Below are positions 1-8,257 of a DNA stretch of 64,000 bases, piece by piece. Within the stretch, counting starts at the first letter, position 1, and each line of letters starts with the position of its first letter. Under the pieces are notes generated by a model, which searched no databases, was not told the DNA's origin, and saw only the letters and a list, made by a program, of their open reading frames with translations. The position numbers and the translations under genes are program-made. The stretch spans positions 118,897 through 182,896 of the forward strand of contig CADCLN010000003.1 of the NCBI GenBank assembly GCA_902802265.1, read 5' to 3'. Source of the stretch: an uncultured Bacteroidales bacterium. Lineage in GTDB: Bacteria > Bacteroidota > Bacteroidia > Bacteroidales > Bacteroidaceae.

Positions 1-1767
1 GTCCGCCAGCGCGGCAGTTTTGGCATTCAAACGGACATCAGCATCGGTGGCGGAACGCCCGACCAAATCATTCTGCTCCTCAACGGTGTGAATTTTTCCT
101 CGCCCCACACTGGGCACTTGGCAGCAGATTTCCCCTTCAACATCGACGACATCGAGCGCATCGAGATTCTACAAGGCGCAGCCAGCCGCGTCCTGGGCAC
201 CAGCGCCTTCTCCGGAGCGATTAACATCGTCACCCGTCAGCGTCCGGCAAAGCCGCTCGGAGGCACTGTTTCCATGCAGGCGGGGTCCTTCGGTACGGCC
301 GCCGCAGAAGGTTCGTTCCGCGCCGCCAAGGGTTCGTTTTTCAGCAACCTCTCCACGGGCTACCGCCGCAGCGACGGGGCTACGCCGAACAGCGGTTTTA
401 CGCGGTTCAACGCCTATTGGAACGGCGGCACTTCCACACAGGAGGCCGACTTCCGCTGGCAAGCAGGACTGAGCCGGCAGGACTACGGAGCCAACACTTT
501 CTACAGCGGCAAATTTCCCGACCAGTATGAAGAAAACCGCCGCTACCTGCTCAGCCTCTCGGCTCGCACCAAGGGGCGCATCCAGCTGCAGCCCTCAGTC
601 TATTGGCAACGGTCCTACGACCATTATCAGCTGGTACGCGGACTTTCGCCCACGCAGGAAAACTACCACCGCTCGGATGTCTATGGTCTCAGCCTCCACG
701 CACAGACCCAGTGGCAGCTGGGCATCACAGCCCTCGGCGCAGAAGTGCGCAGCGAAGGCATCCTCTCCACGGCTCTCGGCTTGCCGTTGGCAGATGGCCA
801 GCAGGTTGACATCCCATGCAGCGACCGCCAATACACCAAGCGCGACCAGCGCACCAACGTGTGCTACTACCTGGAGCATGATATATTATTAAAAGATGTG
901 ACCATCAGTCTCGGCATGATGGCGAACATGAATTCGGGCCAGGACCATCGCTACCGCCTCTACCCAGGTGTCGATGTCAGCTACCGCCCCACTCCCCACC
1001 TCACCCTGTTTGCTTCCTGGAACATGGCGCAACGGATGCCGACCTTCACCGACCTCTATTATAAAAGTCCCACGCAGGTGGGCTACGCGCAACTCAGCCC
1101 AGAGCGCAGCAACGAGTTCAGCCTGTCGGCCAAGTGGCGAACCACGGGGCTGCAAACCAGTCTGCGCACCTACTACCGCAGGGAAACAAACATGATTGAC
1201 TGGGTAATCCCTGCCGACTCGGTAGCCAAGTACGGACGCGGCCAGTACACCACATACCACGCCACGAACCTCTCCATCGACAACATGGGCGTGACGGCCT
1301 CGGCCAGCGTGAAGTTCCCAGAGTTTTGGGGCAGCCAAAGCATCCTGCGCGACCTCACCCTGCAATACAACTACATCCACCAAGTGCGCCACGACGACGT
1401 AGCTCTCGACGACAGCTACTACGGACTGAACTACCTGCACCACAAGCTCGTAGCCTCTCTCACCATTCAGCCCATCCGCCGTCTTTCCGCTACCCTCACC
1501 TACCGCCTTCAGGACCGCATGGGCTCCTACTACGAGTACGACGCAGACCACCCCACCGTGAATGCCCTCGGCTGGCAGACACAGCCCTTCCTCGGAAAGT
1601 CGTCCTACAGCCCGTTCTCTCTGTTGGACCTCCACCTGCAATGGACCACACGCCGCTACGAACTTCAAGCCACCCTCAGCAACCTCACAAACCATCGCTA
1701 TGTGGATTTTGGCAATGTCCTGCAGCCAGGCTTCTGGTTCATGGCTGGTGTGAAAGTGAAGCTATAA
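1..1767 (+). CDS. TonB-dependent outer-membrane receptor, 5' truncated by window edge
   Basis: The reading frame is open from base 1, so the N-terminus lies outside the window. The first ~75 visible residues are the end of a TonB plug domain: VRQRGSFGIQTD, then PDQIILLLNGV, then IERIEILQGAASRVLG and SGAINIVT, which is the classic plug signature. The remainder is a beta-barrel rich in alternating aromatic strands, ending in a short strand (GFWFMAGVKVKL) typical of outer-membrane insertion. The barrel (roughly 500 residues) fits small siderophore, haem or cobalamin receptors (BtuB-like) rather than the ~1000-residue SusC type, and no SusD partner follows. The ligand cannot be read from the sequence. 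It would take up its ligand across the outer membrane using TonB energy. A 21-bp-period repeat array follows the stop codon. Confidence 0.9.
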   Translation, partial: VRQRGSFGIQTDISIGGGTPDQIILLLNGVNFSSPHTGHLAADFPFNIDDIERIEILQGAASRVLGTSAFSGAINIVTRQRPAKPLGGTVSMQAGSFGTAAAEGSFRAAKGSFFSNLSTGYRRSDGATPNSGFTRFNAYWNGGTSTQEADFRWQAGLSRQDYGANTFYSGKFPDQYEENRRYLLSLSARTKGRIQLQPSVYWQRSYDHYQLVRGLSPTQENYHRSDVYGLSLHAQTQWQLGITALGAEVRSEGILSTALGLPLADGQQVDIPCSDRQYTKRDQRTNVCYYLEHDILLKDVTISLGMMANMNSGQDHRYRLYPGVDVSYRPTPHLTLFASWNMAQRMPTFTDLYYKSPTQVGYAQLSPERSNEFSLSAKWRTTGLQTSLRTYYRRETNMIDWVIPADSVAKYGRGQYTTYHATNLSIDNMGVTASASVKFPEFWGSQSILRDLTLQYNYIHQVRHDDVALDDSYYGLNYLHHKLVASLTIQPIRRLSATLTYRLQDRMGSYYEYDADHPTVNALGWQTQPFLGKSSYSPFSLLDLHLQWTTRRYELQATLSNLTNHRYVDFGNVLQPGFWFMAGVKVKL

Positions 1768-1815
1768 TCCATCTTTCCTGAAACGAAAAATCAATAATAC
1801 TTTGCACAAAACTTA

Positions 1816-1895
1816 AAACATCGGCGATGTTTCTACAAACAACGCCGATGTTTCTGAAAACAACGCCAATGTTTTTAAAAACAACGGCGTTGTTT
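1816..1895. repeat. Array of four 17-bp palindromes, exact 21-bp period
   Basis: Four imperfect palindromes of the form AAAC-N9-GTTT start at 1816, 1837, 1858 and 1879. The centres are variants of an ACG/CGT core, and the four-base spacers differ (CTAC, CTGA, TTAA). The array begins 49 bp after the stop of the TonB receptor gene. Its architecture matches arrays at 22434 and 34721, although the sequences are unrelated. Confidence 0.8.
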
Positions 1896-1995
1896 TAAGT
1901 TTTCACAACTGTGTGAAGAAGTTTTGAGCCTGTCCCATGCATTCCTGTTTTCAATGCCCGAAAACAGAAAGAACTGCAATCCCCGTGCAAAAAAC

Positions 1996-2026
1996 TTGCA
2001 GCATTGAAATAAAACCACTATCTTTG
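1996..2026 (+). promoter_or_regulatory. Bacteroidota-type promoter of the C1B peptidase gene
   Basis: TTG at 1996-1998, a 20-base spacer, and TATCTTTG at 2019-2026 match the -33/-7 consensus of Bacteroidota sigma factor. The predicted transcript starts near 2033 and has a leader of about 30 bases. Confidence 0.75.
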
Positions 2027-2061
2027 CGCAATTTTATTGCAATAAAGTACACCGAAGACTT

Positions 2062-3441
2062 ATGAAAAATCTCATCACGCTCTCATTGCTGTCGCTGTCA
2101 ATCAATGCGATGGCGCAGGGAAACATCACACCTGACATGCTCAGGAAGTATGAAAAACAGACGCAGCTCACAGCCGCGGAACGTGCCATCAGCAATGCGT
2201 TGGCGGCAGGACCTGTGTCGGGGCTGGCGCTGAACCAAGCCAACCAGGTGGAGCAAGACACTTATTTCAGCAACTCGGTGCCTTCGAAGGGCATCACCGA
2301 CCAAAAGTCGTCGGGCCGCTGCTGGCTGTTCACGGGGCTGAACGTGCTCCGCGCCGAAATGATGAACAAGCACAGCCTCAGGGAGATGGAATTCTCGCAG
2401 AACTACCTCTTCTTCTACGACCAGCTGGAAAAGGCTAACCTCTTCCTGCAAGCCATCATCGACACGCGCGACAAGTCGATGGACGACCAGACGGTCATCT
2501 GGCTCTTCCAGAATCCGCTGAGCGACGGCGGCACTTTTACCGGCGTTGCCGACCTGGTGAACAAGTACGGACTGGTGCCCGTAGGGGTGATGCCCGACAA
2601 CTATACGGCTAAGAACACGGCGCAGTTTACCACTTTCCTGAAGCGCAAACTGCGTGAAGACGCCATCCGGCTCAGAGAGGGCAAGCCCTCGGACAAGCAG
2701 CTGCAGCAGATGAAAGAAGAGCAGCTGGGCGAAATCTACAAGATGCTCGTGGTGGGACTGGGCAAACCCGTCGAGAAGTTCAAGTGGGCACCGAAGGACA
2801 GTAATGGCCGCTACGTGTATGAACCCGAAGAATTTACTCCGCAAGAGTTCTACAAGAAATATTTCACAGCAAACCTGCAGACGGATTTCATCATGCTGAT
2901 GAACGACCCTACGCGTCCCTACTGGAAGACGTATGAAATACAGTACGACCGCCACACCTACGACGGTCACAACTGGCTGTACCTGAACCTGCCGATGAAA
3001 GAAATCAAGGAGTGCGCAATTGCCAGCATCAAGGACTCCACGATGATGTATTTCTCGTGCGACGTGTCGAAGTTCCTCGACCGCACCAAGGGCATTGCCG
3101 ACCTGCGGAACTTCAACTACGACGACATCTTTGGGGTGAAATTCGGCATGAACAAGAAGCAGCGCATCATGAGCTACGACTCTGGCTCCACCCACGCCAT
3201 GACGCTGAAAGCCGTTGACTTGGACGAAAAGGGACGCCCCCTGAAGTGGGAGGTGGAGAACTCCTGGGGCCAGTCCAGCGGACACAAGGGCCACATCATC
3301 ATGACCGACGAGTGGTTCGACGAATACATGTTTCGCCTGGTGGTCAACAAGAAGTATCTCAGCGAGGCCATCCTGAAGGCTGCCCAGCAGAAGCCCACAT
3401 TGCTGCCCTGCTGGGACCCCATGTTCAGCAGCGAGGAATAA
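2062..3441 (+). CDS. Secreted C1B family cysteine peptidase (bleomycin hydrolase / aminopeptidase C type)
   Basis: The protein is 459 residues with a signal peptide (MKNLITLSLLSLSINAMAQ). The papain-type catalytic triad is visible: Cys87 in QKSSGRCWLF, His at about 378 in GSTHAMTLK, and Asn at about 400 in WEVENSWG. These are the hallmark motifs of PepC/bleomycin hydrolase, which form self-compartmentalised hexamers trimming peptides from the N-terminus. The signal peptide implies a periplasmic or secreted enzyme, unlike cytoplasmic PepC of lactic acid bacteria. It lies just upstream of pepT, so the two may act in sequence on imported peptides (inference). It has its own promoter, and a hairpin repeat 20 bp past the stop may end the transcript. 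Assignment to family is sure; substrate preference is not visible. Confidence 0.93.
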   Translation: MKNLITLSLLSLSINAMAQGNITPDMLRKYEKQTQLTAAERAISNALAAGPVSGLALNQANQVEQDTYFSNSVPSKGITDQKSSGRCWLFTGLNVLRAEMMNKHSLREMEFSQNYLFFYDQLEKANLFLQAIIDTRDKSMDDQTVIWLFQNPLSDGGTFTGVADLVNKYGLVPVGVMPDNYTAKNTAQFTTFLKRKLREDAIRLREGKPSDKQLQQMKEEQLGEIYKMLVVGLGKPVEKFKWAPKDSNGRYVYEPEEFTPQEFYKKYFTANLQTDFIMLMNDPTRPYWKTYEIQYDRHTYDGHNWLYLNLPMKEIKECAIASIKDSTMMYFSCDVSKFLDRTKGIADLRNFNYDDIFGVKFGMNKKQRIMSYDSGSTHAMTLKAVDLDEKGRPLKWEVENSWGQSSGHKGHIIMTDEWFDEYMFRLVVNKKYLSEAILKAAQQKPTLLPCWDPMFSSEE

Positions 3442-3461
3442 TATAGTAAAAGAAATGAGAT

Positions 3462-3603
3462 ACGCCTGCGGCGGCTTTTAAAAAACAAAAGAAAACAAAA
3501 GAAAACAAGAAAAAACATGAGACTTGTTTGGGTAGCTTGACAAAATGGTTTTATTTTGTTTTTTCTTATTTTTTCTTGTTTTTCTAAAGCCCGCGACTGC
3601 GGT
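3462..3603. repeat. Dispersed intergenic hairpin element, copy 1 (142 bp)
   Basis: The left end reads ACGCCTGCGGCGGCTTT, followed by AAACAAGAAA-type purine tracts. The right half carries TTTTCTTGTTTT tracts and ends AAAGCCCGCGACTGCGGT, nearly the reverse complement of the left. A second copy lies at 38002-38154. The element starts 20 bp after a stop codon. It resembles a non-autonomous miniature element or an expanded terminator, with no coding capacity. Confidence 0.75.
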
Positions 3604-3626
3604 AAAAACATAATATAACGAATAAT

Positions 3627-4853
3627 ATGGACCTTACAGAACGTTTTCTGAAATACGTCTCCTACGACACACAGTCGGCCGAAGACGCAGGCACAACGCC
3701 TTCCACGGCGAAGCAGATGACTTTCGCCGAAGTCCTGAAACAGGAACTCATCGCCGAAGGACTGGATGATGTGGAGCTGGACAGCCAGGGCTACCTCTAC
3801 GCCACTTTGCCAGGCAACACGCAGCGGACGGTGCCCACCATCGGATTCATAGCCCACATGGACACGTCGCCCGATGCCAGCGGAGCCAACGTAAAACCGC
3901 GCATCGTGCGGAACTACGACGGCGGCGACATCGAGCTGAGCCAGGGCATCGTCAGCAGTCCGAAGCAATTTCCCGAACTCCTTGCCCACAAGGGCGAAGA
4001 CCTCATCGTGACCGACGGCACAACCCTGCTCGGAGCCGACGACAAGGCGGGCATTGCCGAGATTGTGCAGGCCATGGTCTATCTGAAGGAACATCCCGAA
4101 GTGGAGCACGGAACCATCCGCATCGGCTTCAACCCCGACGAGGAAATCGGACTGGGCGCACACCACTTCGACGTGGAACGCTTCGGCTGCCAGTTTGCCT
4201 ACACCATGGACGGTTCGGAAGTGGGCGAACTGGAGTTTGAGAATTTTAATGCAGCCAGCGCAAAGATTACTATCCACGGACGCTCTGTGCATCCTGGCTA
4301 TGCCAAGGGTAAAATGGTGAACGCCGCCCGCATCGCTACCGAACTGGTGCAGATGCTTCCGCAGGACGAAACGCCTGAGACCACCGAGGGCTACGAAGGG
4401 TTCTTCCACCTGACCGGCATCAGTGGCGGTTGTCAGGAAGCCCAGCTCTCGTTCATCATACGCGACCACGACCGCGAAATCTTTGAACTGCGAAAGGCGC
4501 AGATGCAAAGACTGACGGAACAGGTGAATCAACGCTACGGCGAGGGCACCGTGACCCTGCAACTCTCTGACCAGTATTACAATATGCGCGAACAACTGGC
4601 CGACAAGATGTACATCATTGACATCGCCAAGCAAGCCATCAGCGAAGCCGGCGTGACACCCCAGGTGCAGCCCATCCGCGGTGGTACCGACGGGGCGCAG
4701 CTCTCCTTCCGCGGACTGCCCTGCCCCAACGTCTTTGCCGGCGGCATCAATTTCCACGGCCCCTACGAGTTCGTGCCCATCCCGTCGATGGAGAAAGCCA
4801 TGCAGACCGTCGTGAACATCTGCCGAATCACCGCTGAACAATTAGGACAATGA
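3627..4853 (+). CDS. pepT: Peptidase T (tripeptide aminopeptidase, M20B)
   Basis: The 408-residue length is that of PepT. Zinc-binding and catalytic motifs of M20 peptidases are all present: HMDTSPD (metal His and Asp), GADDKAG (bridging Asp), NPDEEIG (general base and metal Glu pair), the [15 protein letters not shown] stretch, and GGTDGA near the C-terminus. The enzyme removes the N-terminal residue of tripeptides in the cytoplasm. There is no signal peptide. The gene overlaps the next by four bases (ATGA at 4850), so exonuclease translation is probably coupled to it. It begins 23 bp after the hairpin element at 3462-3603; no clear promoter was seen between them. Confidence 0.96.
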   Translation: MDLTERFLKYVSYDTQSAEDAGTTPSTAKQMTFAEVLKQELIAEGLDDVELDSQGYLYATLPGNTQRTVPTIGFIAHMDTSPDASGANVKPRIVRNYDGGDIELSQGIVSSPKQFPELLAHKGEDLIVTDGTTLLGADDKAGIAEIVQAMVYLKEHPEVEHGTIRIGFNPDEEIGLGAHHFDVERFGCQFAYTMDGSEVGELEFENFNAASAKITIHGRSVHPGYAKGKMVNAARIATELVQMLPQDETPETTEGYEGFFHLTGISGGCQEAQLSFIIRDHDREIFELRKAQMQRLTEQVNQRYGEGTVTLQLSDQYYNMREQLADKMYIIDIAKQAISEAGVTPQVQPIRGGTDGAQLSFRGLPCPNVFAGGINFHGPYEFVPIPSMEKAMQTVVNICRITAEQLGQ

Positions 4854-5482
4854 AAATTATCTCTGACCGATACGACAAAGCCCTCATCAACAATCTTCCC
4901 CGTGCACAGTTCACGGGGCGCATCTATATCATCCAGAGCGAACAGGAGGCTGAACGAGCTGTCAGCTTTCTGCTTGCACAGCCCATCTTGGGTTTCGACA
5001 CCGAGACACGTCCTTCCTTTAAGCGCGGACACCTTCACACCGTGGCGTTGCTGCAAGTGGCCTGCCACGACTGTTGTTTCCTGTTCCGTCTGAACCTGAT
5101 GGAAGGACTGCCGCGACCCGTTGTCCGCCTGCTGGAAGACAAGACCGTCACGAAGGTGGGACTTTCGCTGAAAGATGATTTCCACAACCTGCGCGTCCGC
5201 GGAAAGTTTCGTGCGGGCACGTTCATCGACCTGCAAAACGAAGTGCAGGACATCGGCATCAAGGACATGAGCCTGCAGAAGATCTATGCGAACCTGTTCG
5301 GCGAGAAAATTTCCAAAAGCCAGCAGCTCTCCAACTGGGAAGCCGACTGCCTGACACCCGCCCAACAGGTCTATGCCGCCACAGACGCCTGGGCGTGCAT
5401 CCGCATCCACGAAGAAATCACACGACTGATGGCCACCCACGACTATCAGCTGCAAATCTCTCCAGACCCATCCCTCACTTAA
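4850..5482 (+). CDS. RNase D-like 3'-5' exonuclease domain protein
   Basis: A 210-residue protein that is essentially one DEDD exonuclease domain. Exo I is [10 protein letters not shown] at about residue 44, the Exo II region is around [12 protein letters not shown], and Exo III is [14 protein letters not shown] near residue 175, which has the Asp but a Trp-Ala where DEDDy enzymes carry Tyr-x-x-x-Asp two residues earlier. It lacks the HRDC domains of full RNase D, so it matches the short stand-alone family common in Bacteroidota. It overlaps pepT by four bases and the RlmI-like gene follows after 25 bp, so a pepT-exonuclease-methyltransferase operon is likely. An RNA trimming role is inferred from the family only. 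Confidence 0.88.
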   Translation: MKIISDRYDKALINNLPRAQFTGRIYIIQSEQEAERAVSFLLAQPILGFDTETRPSFKRGHLHTVALLQVACHDCCFLFRLNLMEGLPRPVVRLLEDKTVTKVGLSLKDDFHNLRVRGKFRAGTFIDLQNEVQDIGIKDMSLQKIYANLFGEKISKSQQLSNWEADCLTPAQQVYAATDAWACIRIHEEITRLMATHDYQLQISPDPSLT

Positions 5483-5507
5483 ATTCCATTCATCCCCCAT
5501 CTCTCCC

Positions 5508-6710
5508 ATGAAGAAAATCTACCTCAAGCACGGCAAAGACGAATCGCTCCGCCGTTTCCATCCCTGGATATTTTCAGGGGCTATCCACCATACATCAGCC
5601 CAGCCCGAAGAAGGCGAAATCGTAGAAATCTATACGGCAGAAGGCGAATACATCGCCACGGGACACTTCCAGATTGGTTCCATCATGGTGCGTGTGCTCA
5701 CCTTCACCCATGAGACCATTGACCAGCAGTTCTACGAGCGCAAACTGGCCATTGCCCTCGATGTGCGCCGGTCTATAGGACTGGCTCCGTCAACAAGGTC
5801 CGCTACGGAAAATTCTCCTTGCACCACCGCTTTCCGCCTTGTTCACGGCGAAGGCGACAACCTGCCTGGACTCGTCATCGACATCTATGGCAAGACAGCC
5901 GTGATGCAGGCCCACAGCGTCGGAATGCACCACGACCGCCAAATCATAGCAGCCGCCCTGCAGCAGGTGATGGCTGGTTCGGTGGAAAACATTTATTATA
6001 AATCGGAAACAACCCTGCCCTACAAGGCTGAACTTGGACAGGAAAACGTGTTTCTCTTAGGCGGTTCTACGGACGATATTGCGGTGGAGAACGGACTGAA
6101 GTTTCACGTCGATTGGTTGCATGGACAAAAGACGGGCTTCTTTGTAGATCAGCGAGAAAACCGCCGTTTGTTGGAGCAATACTCAAGGGGGCGGAACGTG
6201 CTCAATATGTTCTGCTACACGGGTGGCTTCTCCTTCTACGCCATGCGCGGAGGGGCACGTTTGGTGCACTCGGTAGATTCCAGCCAGAAGGCCATTGACC
6301 TGACCAACGCCAACGTACAGCTCAACTTTCCCGACGACCCGCGTCATGAGGCTTTTGCAGAGGATGCCTTCCGCTTCCTCGACCGTATGCAGACGCCCTA
6401 CGACCTCATCATCCTCGACCCGCCAGCCTTTGCCAAGCACAAAGACGCCCTGCGCAATGCGCTGAAGGGTTATACCCGACTGAACCGAAAAGCCTTTGAG
6501 AAGATACAACCAGGCGGCATTCTCTTCACCTTCTCTTGTTCGCAGGCGGTCAACAAAGACCAGTTCCGCGCCGCTGTGTTCACCGCAGCAGCAATGGCAG
6601 GCCGTCATGTGCGCATTTTGCACCAGCTTCACCAGCCCGCAGACCATCCCGTGAACATTTATCATCCAGAGGGAGAATACCTGAAAGGGCTTGTGCTCTA
6701 TGTGGAATAA
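5508..6710 (+). CDS. Class I SAM-dependent 23S rRNA (cytosine-C5) methyltransferase, RlmI-like
   Basis: The 400-residue protein starts with a PUA-type RNA-binding domain (KKIYLKHGKDESLRRFHPWIFSGAI, residues 1-75). It continues with an EEHEE connector ending near GLVIDIYG, then a Rossmann methyltransferase domain with VLNMFCYTGGFSFYA (SAM loop), DPPAFAKHKDALRNALKGY (motif IV) and TFSCSQAV (motif VI, Cys). These are diagnostic for the RlmI/YccW family, which methylates C1962 of 23S rRNA in Escherichia coli. It is the last gene of a probable pepT-exonuclease-methyltransferase operon. The target base in this organism is inferred, hence no symbol. Confidence 0.92.
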   Translation: MKKIYLKHGKDESLRRFHPWIFSGAIHHTSAQPEEGEIVEIYTAEGEYIATGHFQIGSIMVRVLTFTHETIDQQFYERKLAIALDVRRSIGLAPSTRSATENSPCTTAFRLVHGEGDNLPGLVIDIYGKTAVMQAHSVGMHHDRQIIAAALQQVMAGSVENIYYKSETTLPYKAELGQENVFLLGGSTDDIAVENGLKFHVDWLHGQKTGFFVDQRENRRLLEQYSRGRNVLNMFCYTGGFSFYAMRGGARLVHSVDSSQKAIDLTNANVQLNFPDDPRHEAFAEDAFRFLDRMQTPYDLIILDPPAFAKHKDALRNALKGYTRLNRKAFEKIQPGGILFTFSCSQAVNKDQFRAAVFTAAAMAGRHVRILHQLHQPADHPVNIYHPEGEYLKGLVLYVE

Positions 6711-6861
6711 CTTTTTTCTCCGTCCCAAAGAGGTTTTATGATTAACCAGGAAAAAAGTCATTTTTATGACCAAATTACTCATAAAACCACTCATAATTAT
6801 CCAAAAACGCCACAGAATAGTTAAAAAACGTTTTCTGTGTGCGTTTTTTTCTGCATTTTTC

Positions 6862-6891
6862 TTGTCATATTGGAAAAAAGCCGTACCTTTG
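6862..6891 (+). promoter_or_regulatory. Promoter of orphan short transcript
   Basis: TTG at 6862-6864, a 19-base spacer and TACCTTTG at 6884-6891 match the Bacteroidota promoter. No open reading frame follows before a strong terminator, so it drives a short RNA starting near 6897. Confidence 0.7.
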
Positions 6892-6896
6892 CAACG

Positions 6897-6968
6897 TGTT
6901 TTTCATGGTATTAGATTTATTTTAAGGTTAGTAAAGATTGGTTGTCGTGATGATAACCAATTTTTTTT
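6897..6968 (+). ncRNA. Candidate small RNA of about 70 nt ending in an intrinsic terminator
   Basis: The unit has its own promoter and ends at a hairpin (ATTGGTT at 6937-6943 with AACCAAT at 6955-6961) followed by eight T. Between these are about 40 bases without start codon plus frame, including CATGGTATTAGATTTA and AAGGTTAGTAAAGATTGG. From memory this core recurs in front of terminator-like hairpins in other Bacteroidales genomes, but I cannot verify this or name a family. A second terminator lies right behind it. It could be a stable sRNA or a remnant attenuator whose gene is gone. Confidence 0.5.
6937..6968 (+). terminator. Intrinsic terminator of the short RNA
   Basis: A seven-base-pair stem (ATTGGTT/AACCAAT) with an 11-base loop is followed by a run of eight T at 6961-6968. 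Confidence 0.75.
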
Positions 6969-7010
6969 ACACTTGACAGGGATTTTTCTCCGTCAAGTGT
7001 AATTTTTTTT
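6969..7010 (+). terminator. Second intrinsic terminator in tandem
   Basis: ACACTTGAC at 6969-6977 pairs perfectly with GTCAAGTGT at 6992-7000, followed by AA and eight T. It points to the plus strand, as a backup for the preceding terminator, and shields the convergent AraC-type gene from read-through. Confidence 0.75.
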
Positions 7011-7019
7011 ACATCCTTC

Positions 7020-7895
7020 TTACTTCCTTCTGTATTCCTTGGGTGTGATGCCCTTCTTGCGTGAGAAGAACTTGCTGAACGACGGGGTGTCGGCAAAGTG
7101 AAGCTGGTCGGCTATCTGGGCGATGCTGAACGATGTGGTTCGCAGTAAGTAGGAAGCCTCAATCAGCAAGTGCTGATTAATGTAGTCGATGACGGTGCGG
7201 CCAGTGACCTGACGGACTACGCGGGAAAGATAGACAGGTGAAATATTGAGTGCGGAGGCATAGAAGGCTATGTCGTGATGCGCGGCAAAGTGCTGGGGCA
7301 GCAGACGGATAAAGCCGATGAAGATTTCCTCCACACGCTGAGGCACACTACGCTGGGCAATGGCACGGTCCAGTGCATTCTGCAGATCAAGCAAGAAGAT
7401 GGCATAAAGCATTTGCAACACTTTATCTTTGAAAATGTGGTCGGAATGCAGGTAATTGATCATCTCCCCCATCTTCGCGGCAAGCTGATCAGCATCTTCG
7501 CGGGGCAGCGTCAGCTTGGGTTCATGCACTCTCACGATGGGCAGATAGGCGATGTGTACCATATCCCTCACGGTAGGCAGTTCGATGCTGATGTGCTCAT
7601 CGGCCAACAGACAAATGCCCCGATAGTCTGCCGAAGCAGCCAGAATGTTTACTTCCAGTCCAGGTGAATAGATGTAGAGGTCATTGGGGTGCAGGGTCAG
7701 CTCTTGTCCGTTATAGACAATCGTGAGCCATCCCTCGATGACGAGTGTAAAGGTATAGGCAGCCATGAACCCTTGTGTCTTATTGGCACGGAAAGTGATG
7801 GCGGCATCGGTCTCTTGGCAGTATATCCTGCCATCCCACTGTTCGTAGGGTAGCTGACCGTGCATTTTGAACCAGGCTTCGCTTAAACTATACAT
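7020..7895 (-). CDS. AraC-family transcriptional regulator
   Basis: A 291-residue protein when started at MYSLSEAWFKMHG. I chose this start because the -7 element TATCTTTG lies at 7904-7911, only eight bases before it, and an upstream in-frame ATG at 8000 would lie outside the transcript. The N-terminal ~150 residues form a cupin-like effector domain (LVIEGWLTIVYNGQELTLHPNDLYIYSPG). The C-terminal ~100 residues hold the paired helix-turn-helix of AraC/XylS proteins (LNISPVYLSRVVRQVTG; FSIAQIADQLHFADTPSFSKFFSRKKGITPKEYRRK). The mRNA would be nearly leaderless. Direct repeats between the gene and an outward promoter look like its operator. The intended target gene appears to have been lost or replaced by prophage DNA. 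The ligand is unknown. Confidence 0.93.
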   Translation of the reverse strand: MYSLSEAWFKMHGQLPYEQWDGRIYCQETDAAITFRANKTQGFMAAYTFTLVIEGWLTIVYNGQELTLHPNDLYIYSPGLEVNILAASADYRGICLLADEHISIELPTVRDMVHIAYLPIVRVHEPKLTLPREDADQLAAKMGEMINYLHSDHIFKDKVLQMLYAIFLLDLQNALDRAIAQRSVPQRVEEIFIGFIRLLPQHFAAHHDIAFYASALNISPVYLSRVVRQVTGRTVIDYINQHLLIEASYLLRTTSFSIAQIADQLHFADTPSFSKFFSRKKGITPKEYRRK

Positions 7896-7903
7896 AATGG
7901 GCG

Positions 7904-7911
7904 CAAAGATA
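7904..7911 (-). promoter_or_regulatory. -7 element of the AraC-type gene, eight bases before its start codon
   Basis: TATCTTTG reads on the minus strand. The distance to the ATG at 7895 leaves room for a leader of at most a few bases. Confidence 0.65.
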
Positions 7912-7929
7912 CGAATAAAAAATGACACT

Positions 7930-7964
7930 TGTATCGTTTCAGACAATTTTTGTATCGTTTCAGA
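7930..7964. promoter_or_regulatory. Direct-repeat operator, probably bound by the adjacent AraC-type regulator
   Basis: The 14-base sequence TGTATCGTTTCAGA occurs at 7930-7943 and again at 7951-7964, exactly 21 bp apart, that is two helical turns. AraC-family dimers typically bind such direct half-sites. The second copy abuts the TTTG -33 element (7965-7968) of a plus-strand promoter, the position used for class II activation. Confidence 0.65.
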
Positions 7965-7997
7965 TTTGAAAGGTATTGGAGAAAGGACGTAACTTTG
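7965..7997 (+). promoter_or_regulatory. Divergent promoter next to the operator; no gene follows it
   Basis: TTTG at 7965-7968, a 21-base spacer and TAACTTTG at 7990-7997 form a Bacteroidota promoter reading rightwards. No plus-strand gene follows for 2.6 kb; the DNA there holds prophage remnants on the opposite strand. Confidence 0.6.
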
Positions 7998-8077
7998 CAC
8001 GGTAAAACTTTAAAACTCATTTGTCCTCTCGGATGGTGGCACTCTTGTTTAATAAATGATTGGGGCAAACAATCCGT

Positions 8078-8257
8078 TCAGGGATTGATGATGAGTATGG
8101 TTCCCTTCTGTCGGTTTTTGCAGAAGATGAGTTTTAAGATGTGGCAGACGGCTCTGAGGCAGTCTGTGGTGTTGGGGAAGGGATAGGCGTGTACGTTTTG
8201 TGGTTCTGCATCGTGAAATTTCTCGCTGATGACTTGTAAATCTAATTTTTCTTTCAT
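8078..8257 (-). CDS. Small phage-associated protein, 59 residues, unknown function
   Basis: I do not recognise this protein. It begins MKEKLDLQVISEKFHDAEP and ends GTILIINP, with the start codon overlapping the stop of the gpG-like gene by four bases (ATGA), the usual coupling in phage operons. It has three Cys residues and no obvious domain. The overlap, the same strand and ordinary codon use support it being real. Its position, after the virion morphogenesis gene of a Mu-like head module, fits a small structural or scaffold-region protein, but nothing in the sequence proves that. Confidence 0.5.
   Translation of the reverse strand: MKEKLDLQVISEKFHDAEPQNVHAYPFPNTTDCLRAVCHILKLIFCKNRQKGTILIINP

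Noticed and set aside
3174-4841. Long open frame of about 555 codons on the minus strand opposite the end of the C1B gene and pepT
   Set aside because: It is a shadow of the GC-rich sense genes, with no start context or family features; pepT motifs are unambiguous.
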